Assembly (NCBI RefSeq): GCF_002127325.2
Contig: NC_035437.2
Coordinates: 172,301,378 to 172,365,377, forward strand
DNA from: Helianthus annuus
Taxonomy: Eukaryota > Streptophyta > Magnoliopsida > Asterales > Asteraceae
Reading direction: 5' to 3'
DNA: 64,000 nt
Part shown: piece by piece, positions 58,038-64,000 of the stretch
Layout: every line of letters starts with the position of its first letter
Numbering within the stretch: the stretch's first letter is position 1
Notes under the pieces: generated by a model
Told to the model about the DNA's origin: nothing
The model's database searches: none
What the model saw: only the letters and a program-made list of their open reading frames with translations
Made by a program: the position numbers and the translations under genes

Positions 58038-58051
58038 ATATCTTGTTTAAC

Positions 58052-58094
<43 letters not shown>

Positions 58095-58115
58095 TTCAGA
58101 CAGACAGACAGACGT
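58038..58115. repeat. (AAT)n and (CAGA)n microsatellites
   Basis: About 17 aat units are followed by four caga units, in the 5'-UTR intron of the CML21-like gene. Confidence 0.9.
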
Positions 58116-58251
58116 AATATGAATGTATATGGATACAAAAATCAAGATCTATCATCAATAATAAGATAAATTGAGAAACTAGCGAATGCACATAACGGAA
58201 TGAGGGGAAATTTTAGATTTAAAATGGATGAATTGGATCGGAGGTACTCAC

Positions 58252-58440
58252 CGGAAGTATGTGAATGAAAAGCGGCTGAAACTTGAATCAAATTAGGGCT
58301 TTAAAAAAACAAAATCAATTGAAAATGAATTGTATGTATGAAGATGGAATGGAATGGAAGAGGTGTGGGTGGGTGATTTTGATTGAGGAGGTCCAGGAAT
58401 CGTGCTGCTCCCTCCACGTTCTCTTCCGTTGTTTATGATC
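58252..58440 (-). promoter_or_regulatory. Probable non-coding first exon of the CML21-like gene
   Basis: The minus strand ends ACTTCCG|GTGAGTACC, a strong 5' splice site, after a C/T-rich leader at 58380-58460. No ATG opens a useful frame. The transcription start itself is not visible, so the right edge is a guess. Confidence 0.5.
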
Positions 58441-58803
58441 TCCATCTCCCTCTCCCTCTGGCCTTCGATAACCTTGTTAAATTAAATTAATGCCAATTTG
58501 TCGTACTTTGAATATAATAGCTTATTTCAAAAATTCTTAAAGTTATTGGATTTTACCATCTCCAACTATCGGTCTTTGGTCGTTGCCACCCGCAACTAAC
58601 ACTTTGACACCCGGCACCCCCAACTTGACTTTTTGTTTGCACTGGCACCACTCAGTTAAATCTGCTCTAACTTGGTTAGTAATTTGTCCGACGTGGCACC
58701 ATTTTGATGATTTGTACATGTTGATATGGATGATGAGGTGTTATGTCTCATAATATTAATTAAATTAATAATAATAATAATTCAAACTCACAAAACACTT
58801 CAA

Positions 58804-60827
58804 CTAAACCAAATCTTCAAATCCAGCAAACCCTAACCCTAAAACAACTGCAATTCCAGAAACCGAAACCGAATCCGACGAATCAGGTCCAGGACTAGCC
58901 TCCGGCTCATCACCAGAACTCATAACCTGAGCCGAAGACGGAGCCACATCAGAAAAAGAATCATCCGGCGGAGCAGAAATAGCAGGCGGAAAGTACCTAA
59001 CCGGCACCGGACTCATAACCTCAACCATCATACTCACACCTTGTTTACACCGATCAGAATCACCACTAGTGAAATACATCGTCCCACTATTATCCAGGTC
59101 GATAACAGTATCACCTTCGTTGAAGAACGCGATCGGATTGCTTGAATCGCAGTGGTAGAACCCCATTTTTCAACCACTGTAACAGAATCGTTCTTGTAAC
59201 GAAAATCTGTAAAAAAATTATAAAAATAATAAAGAGTTAAATGCTTGGTTGGTCCCTGTGGTTTTCAAAAATTGCAGACTTGATCCTATTGGTTTACTAA
59301 TTACATGTATGGTCCCAAAACTTGTCAAAAATGAACTCGGTTGGTCCCCATCCCTAACATCAGTTAAATTTCTCAGTTAAGTCCATGTTAAATGACCAAA
59401 ATACCCTTGCTTATTAACAAAACCCACTGCATCATCTTCATCACCATCATCATCTGCATCATCTTCATTACCCGGCCGACTGAGTTGACTGGATCGCGAG
59501 ACTGAACCATCATATCACAATCCTCATATCCATACTCACGCTCTCCATTACAATTCAGAGCAAATTAAACCTAAACTAATCTAAAAACATAGGAACATGA
59601 TAAATTTATTAAAGAAATATGCAAATAAAAAAAGTAATTCAATAAGAGAAGATACACACTTCAAGATGAAAATCATCAGAAAGAGCAATAAACTCAGGCT
59701 CACACGAAGTACATATTTGACTTTCTTTTCCTTTTGCTGCATGAAAGAAAACTGGAAAGCCCAAGAAGCTTCTAGAAATTCGACAAATGCACTACAAGTA
59801 TCTGCCTCTGTTCTATAAGAGATAATTTCCAACCTTAAAAACTGAGCAAGATAAAAACCTCAAAGCTTCCATCTTTATGCAAATACCCATCTCAAATGGC
59901 ATTCATTCTTCACAAAAAACATAACTTTAAGAACAATCCCCAATATCAAAAAAAAAAAATTTGAAGGTCAAATGTTTGGTGGGTTTGAAAATTGAAGAAG
60001 AACCCATCTTAGATTGTGCTCTATTGTTGACCAAGAACAAGATCCAATTGGGTTAAATGAGAACACAATATCCATGACCATCTCAAATTCTCTAACCACC
60101 TGGTTCAAATTTGATGCCATCCCCTGTCACTAGTCCGACATCACCTGCAAGACTGACAACCATGTCGCCAGAAAACAAACCGCCATCACCTGCAAGACCT
60201 CCACCGCCGCCGCCGTGAGCAACAGCGCTACCGCCGTTCCACCATCTTCTCCGATCTCTTCTCTCTCTTGTCGTCTCTCTCCTCTCTCTTCGCTTCTGAT
60301 CTCCGTCGCCGGAAAAGTGTGGGTTTGTGATGAAGATGGTGATGGTGATGAAGATTATGCATTGGGTTTTGTTAATAAGCAAGGGTATTTTGGTCATTTA
60401 ACATGGACTTAACTGAGAAATTTAACTGATGTTAGGGCTAGGGACCAACCGAGTTCATTTTTGACAAGTTTTGGGACCACACGTGTAATTAGTAAATCAC
60501 TAGGACCAAGTCTGTAATTTTTAAAAACCACAGGGACCAACCAAGCATTTAACTCAATAATAAATGATGATGAGTTTAAATTTGATGGTGAAAATAAAAA
60601 TAAAAAATGAACTTACGGAGAGAATCGCCGATGTGGAAGCGGCGACGGGAAGCCCAGACGTTGTAGAGTTGTGATTCGTTGATGGCCGGAATACGCCACC
60701 CGACGGTGCAACCAACTTGGAAGTCGGTGGCGGAGATGGTGGTTATGATGACGGTGATGGTGAAGATGAAGGAGTAGAGGAGAGTTGAGCGTGAAGAAGT
60801 GGAAGCAAGTTTTATCCACATCAGCAT
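58804..60827 (-). pseudogene. Captured phytocyanin / early-nodulin-like gene, frameshifted
   Basis: Exon 1 (60827-60617) encodes MLMWIKLASTSSRS, a hydrophobic signal segment (LLYSFIFTITVIITTISA) and TDFQVGCTVGWRIP ... RRFHIGDSL. GT-AG splicing to 59206 continues HFRYKNDSVTVVEKW. A one-base deficit in the A5-T-G4 stretch at 59161-59169 then breaks the frame. The other frame continues GFYHCDSSNPIAFFNEGDTVIDLDNSGTMYFTSGDSDRCKQGVSMMVEV, completing the plastocyanin-like domain, with a Pro/Ser-rich linker and hydrophobic tail suggesting a GPI anchor. The C-terminal His copper ligand is replaced (DRCKQG), as in non-copper early-nodulin-like proteins. The wild family member would be a cell-surface arabinogalactan-type protein. 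The first codons come from the TIR. If the deletion is an assembly error, the product would be about 200 aa. Confidence 0.8.
59234..60555. mobile_element. MULE nested in the intron of the captured gene
   Basis: Inverted arms of about 190-230 bp begin gagttaaatgcttggttgg on both sides. An exact 9-bp duplication, aataataaa, lies at 59225-59233 and 60556-60564. The core holds a minus-strand ORF at 59581-59832 (TCSAFVEFLEASWAFQFSFMQQK) that could be a captured exon but is unrecognised, and a GGC-rich tract near 60180-60260. No transposase is present. Confidence 0.88.
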
Positions 60828-61089
60828 GTACTGATCATCAAAATAGTGCCACGTCGGATAAATTACTAACCAAGTTAGAGCAGATTTAATTGAGTGGTGC
60901 CAGTGCAAACAAAAAGTCAAGTTGGGGGTGCCGGGTGTCAAAGTGTTAGTTGCGGGTGACAACGACCAAAGGCCGATAATTGGGGGTGATAAAATCCAAT
61001 AACCCAAATTCTTATCATAGCTAGCTTTTTTTAACAAATACCTTATTTTAAAATGTAGAAAAGTTTTATAAAAATTAGGAAACATAAAC

Positions 61090-61445
61090 AAATTCAAAGC
61101 TCACCTTGTAGACAATTCCTGTCTTGTCAGAGGGAACAAAAGGATATTCGCCAACCAGGACAGTTGTAGTGAGGCCCATGAGCCCACCTTCGGCTATAAA
61201 TACGAGACTTCTCCTAAAGGTTGAGGTATCGACTCTTTCACTTTCTTACTATTAACACACACCCTCGTTTCTCTTCTTAAACGATACTTATTCTCACGCC
61301 GGATGGTGGTTACAAGAAGAACCCCCCACATCTTCTCCTTGTAACGAGTCTCACAGTGTTTTGTTTTTGCAGATTATACTAAGATCATCATTGAGGAAAG
61401 ATTAATGATTAACCCATCTTGACGAGACCATTCCCACAAGGATAA
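61090..61445 (+). mobile_element. LTR segment of a Ty3/gypsy (Tat-like) element
   Basis: ggctataaatacgag (61193-61207) is a TATA box. A CT-rich leader, tctcacgccggatggtgg, ttacaagaag and cttgtaacgag follow, as in the LTR at 33.5-34.3 kb. The polymerase relic at 62.7-63.3 kb probably belongs to the same element, separated by a later LTR insertion. Confidence 0.55.
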
Positions 61446-62655
61446 TGTCACAACCCCTGACCCTATCCTGGATGGGAGCCATGAATGAATTCCAGTGGTA
61501 CCAATGTTTATTAAAACTATCGCAGCGGAAATTTAATCGGGACCGGGTGTCAGGAAAATATCAGAGTTTTCAAACACCAGTGTTTTATTTCATAACTTAG
61601 GGATAAATTCCATATTTAAATTAAAGGTTTTTACGGGGATAAACCCTTAGTTACAAAACACGTTTCTTTATTCAGGTGACATAGCCACTTATTTAAGCTT
61701 TTGGTGTCTCGTCGCACTTTCCATTCCTTTCACAGTAAATCACAAATCACCTGAAACGCTTTTAAAAATATTTTGATCAGCAGGAAATACTGGTTAGTAC
61801 ATTTATTTGCTATAAAATGACACATTCTTATAATTACAACATTAAGAGTTTTTACATTTGTTTATATCTTACAACTACCCGGTAATTACTGTGACTGTAG
61901 TTATATCACTATTGGCCAATTCTCCAACTAGTGAAGCTTATCAAGTAGTGTATACAAAACCCCACATATTGACAGTAGTTTTCTCGTAAGAATACAAAGA
62001 CTTAATCACTGTAATATAAGTAATAACTAGAAAACATTTATGGTTTTGGAAGCATTTGATACAAGAGAATGACTCACTTTACTATATTTTTGGCTTAATC
62101 CGGCCTCCTGATTCAAAGCCCTAATTACACATAATGTAACACGTATTACTGTAAAACCAAATCAAGCCTAACGATAATTGCGAGATCAAAAACACAATGT
62201 AAGTTAACAAAGTATCGCCTTATTCAGGTAGAACTTTGGCATTCTTTGGTTGGTTTTGTGATCGATCGAACAGGGTATCGTACCGGCGATATAGGGGTCT
62301 AATCACGATATACGAGACAGAGACGTGAGAGATTTCATAAAGCGAAATAAGCACCGAAACCATCCCATCTATGCCTCTTATATACTAAATTTTGCACTCA
62401 GTCGCGCGTCGCGGAAGGGGAGGGGTGTCCCCCCGCGACACGCGGGGGATGGTGTTAGGGCTTAGGTCAGCCTAGTCACTGCCCTAGCCCTGCCACATGT
62501 CACATGGTGGTGACACGTGTCACTAACACGTGTAATGCACCTGTCGCGCGTCGCGCCAGGTGACCACATGTCTCCTATGACGTGCGAGGACATGTTGGAT
62601 CTCGTTTTCTCATTTTTCATGTCGTGTCTTGTCGCGCGCGTTGGGGTTTTGATTA
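61446..62655 (-). mobile_element. Solo LTR (copy B), inverted relative to copy A
   Basis: Read on the minus strand it ends ggggttgtgaca at 61446 and matches 50200-50603 in order. A cgcgcgtcgcgg/cgcgacacgcgg GC block at 62400-62450 parallels that in copy A. The 5' edge is unresolved. Confidence 0.6.
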
Positions 62656-62699
62656 CGGTTTATGACCAAAATGATGAAGTCTGCGCCTCCAACAGAGCC

Positions 62700-63302
62700 A
62701 GAGCAATGGGTCCTCAATCGAAAATTTCCAGAGCAGACCATTACCTTGGGCCATGCAGTGTCCAATAACGTTACCTCAAACAACTTATGTTTAAGAACAT
62801 GGACGTTTTCGCGTGGACACATGCAGACTTGGTGGGTGTCCCACGCGACAATCGCCGAACACTGTCTGAAGACCTTTCCGTCTGTTAAACTGGTCGTACA
62901 AGGTAACAGAAGTCTAGGTGCAGAAAAAACACTAAGCTATGAACGAACAAGTCAAAGAACTACTGAAAGCGAACATCATCCTGGAAGTCCGATACCAGAC
63001 TTGGGTAGCCAATCTTGTCATGGTACCAAAGTCGAATGGCAACAGGCGTATGCGTGTTGATTACAAAGACTTGAACAAGGTGTGCCCAAGAGCCTGCTAT
63101 TCTCTCCCCGAGATTGACAAAAACTGGATTCTCTCACGTCATTTAGATGGAAGTGCTTTCTAGATGGTTATAAAGGTTACCAACAAGTCCAGATGGCACT
63201 CGAAGACAAAGATAAAACAACATTCTGCACGAAGATGAGTATCTTCTGTGATACTAAAATACCGCTTGGACTAAAGAATGCTAGCGCAACGTATCAAAGG
63301 TA
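62700..63302 (+). pseudogene. Ty3/gypsy polymerase relic (reverse transcriptase)
   Basis: In shifting frames the plus strand reads KFPEQTITLG, KNMDVFAWTHADLVGVP, ATIAEHCLKTFPSVK, VKELLKANIILEVRYQTWVANLVMVPKS, MRVDYKDLNKVCPRACYSLPEID, then after a stop GYQQVQMA and IPLGLKNASATYQR. These are the successive conserved blocks leading into gypsy (Tat/Athila-type) reverse transcriptase. Several frameshifts and an in-frame stop after LDGSAF make it non-functional. It ends abruptly at about 63302, before the catalytic YXDD motif. Confidence 0.85.
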
Positions 63303-63460
63303 AAATAAGTTTTTTTAATCATTCGTTGATCTTCAGTTGAAAAACACAAAAACCCAATGGTAAATATTTAGTGGTGCTAGCATATGAATAAAATTTTCAA
63401 TGTCAGGCTGGTTTTTAAAAGAACGACGAGAACATGAATAAAATTTTAAATTTTAGGCTG

Positions 63461-63507
<47 letters not shown>

Positions 63508-64000
63508 TGAGAACATTCCCAATGAAAGTTCACACAAATGCCCACAAACTTGCTCGGTCACTTGCCATATCCGCAATACATCATATTTTAAAGAAACACA
63601 TTTTATCTCATTGCCATACCGCATATCCGCGCAATACATCATATTTTAAAGAAACATATTTTATCTCAAATTTGTCATCGTTCACAAAAATATTCTTTAA
63701 GTTTCAACATTATCACAACATATTACATGTACCTTTTATAATTAGAATAAACTATTTATTTTTTAGCATTATAAAAGTTTCATGGTTTATTATCGGAACA
63801 AATTTGATTATTTAAGAAAATGAAAATAAACTAAATACAATTAAAATGGAAAGGACCCACATCATAACCCATCTTTTTCCTCAACTTCCCAATTTCTTAT
63901 TTTTCATTTATCGAGTGATGCTAAACGTGGAATGGAATCAAATACAAACATTTAAGTTTGTAAGAACCATAAGAACCAATACATAATTGACAAGTGTCCA
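63303..64000. other. Intergenic DNA with a poly-A tract
   Basis: A run of about 40 A lies at 63464-63505. A 55-65 bp block (catatccgc...caatacatcatattttaaagaaaca) is duplicated at about 63565-63670. No gene is supported. Confidence 0.5.

Larger units (their letters stand above)
58540..61005. mobile_element. Pack-MULE carrying a phytocyanin-like gene
   Basis: Terminal inverted repeats span 58540-58731 and 60814-61005, both 192 bp and about nine-tenths identical (gttattggatttta ... tgatgtggat). An exact 9-bp target duplication, aaattctta, lies at 58531-58539 and 61006-61014. Between the arms lies a two-exon early-nodulin-like gene with its intron and no transposase. That combination defines a Pack-MULE (established concept). 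A second MULE is nested in the captured intron. Confidence 0.88.

Noticed and set aside
60092..60397. Arg/Gly-rich minus-strand ORF of 101 aa
   Set aside because: Low-complexity frame within the nested MULE. No domain and no splice or promoter support.

Overview
This window looks like nuclear DNA from a flowering plant. It is AT-rich, its genes carry GT-AG introns, and it is packed with plant transposon families: Mutator-like (MULE), PIF/Harbinger, hAT, CACTA, Helitron, SINE and LTR elements. The gene set is eudicot, and the transposon-borne SANT/Myb-like ORFs and the general repeat style resemble Asteraceae. That family assignment is an inference from recall, not a search. I see no rRNA, tRNA gene, CRISPR array or prokaryotic operon.

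Six host-type genes are supported. Two single-exon chloroplast J-proteins of the DnaJ11 type lie on the minus strand at 3.9-4.4 kb and 14.4-14.9 kb and form a duplicate pair. A 13-exon raffinose-synthase-family gene (37.3-44.1 kb, plus) is intact at 757 aa. A two-exon R2R3-MYB of the MYB80 type (46.4-48.5 kb, plus) matches the tapetum/pollen regulator. A 206-aa predicted membrane protein of unknown role sits at 51.3-51.9 kb. A four-EF-hand CML21-like calcium sensor (54.6-58.4 kb, minus) has a 5'-UTR intron. A phytocyanin/early-nodulin-like sequence (58.8-60.8 kb, minus) is frameshifted and lies inside a Pack-MULE.

Region by region: 0-3.7 kb holds AT-rich repeats, three palindromic elements set between (TA)n tracts, and a decayed Harbinger ORF. 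5-14 kb holds Helitrons, hAT elements, a SINE, a Harbinger MITE and an LTR with a G-box minisatellite. 15.06-19.23 kb is a MULE with 469-bp inverted repeats and an exact 9-bp target duplication, inserted just upstream of the second J-protein gene. 19.6-36.9 kb is almost wholly transposon-derived. 37-49 kb carries the raffinose-family and MYB genes, whose introns host many small elements. 49-64 kb alternates solo LTRs with the membrane-protein, CML21 and Pack-MULE loci.

The genes do not form a pathway. The coherent biology is transposon-host interplay: gene capture by a Pack-MULE, a tandem array seeded from the 3' end of a gene, a decoy first-coding-exon copy inside a 5'-UTR intron, and elements sitting next to promoter TATA boxes. 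Target-site duplications and exon junctions were read by eye from the sequence. Family names come from remembered family features and were not searched.
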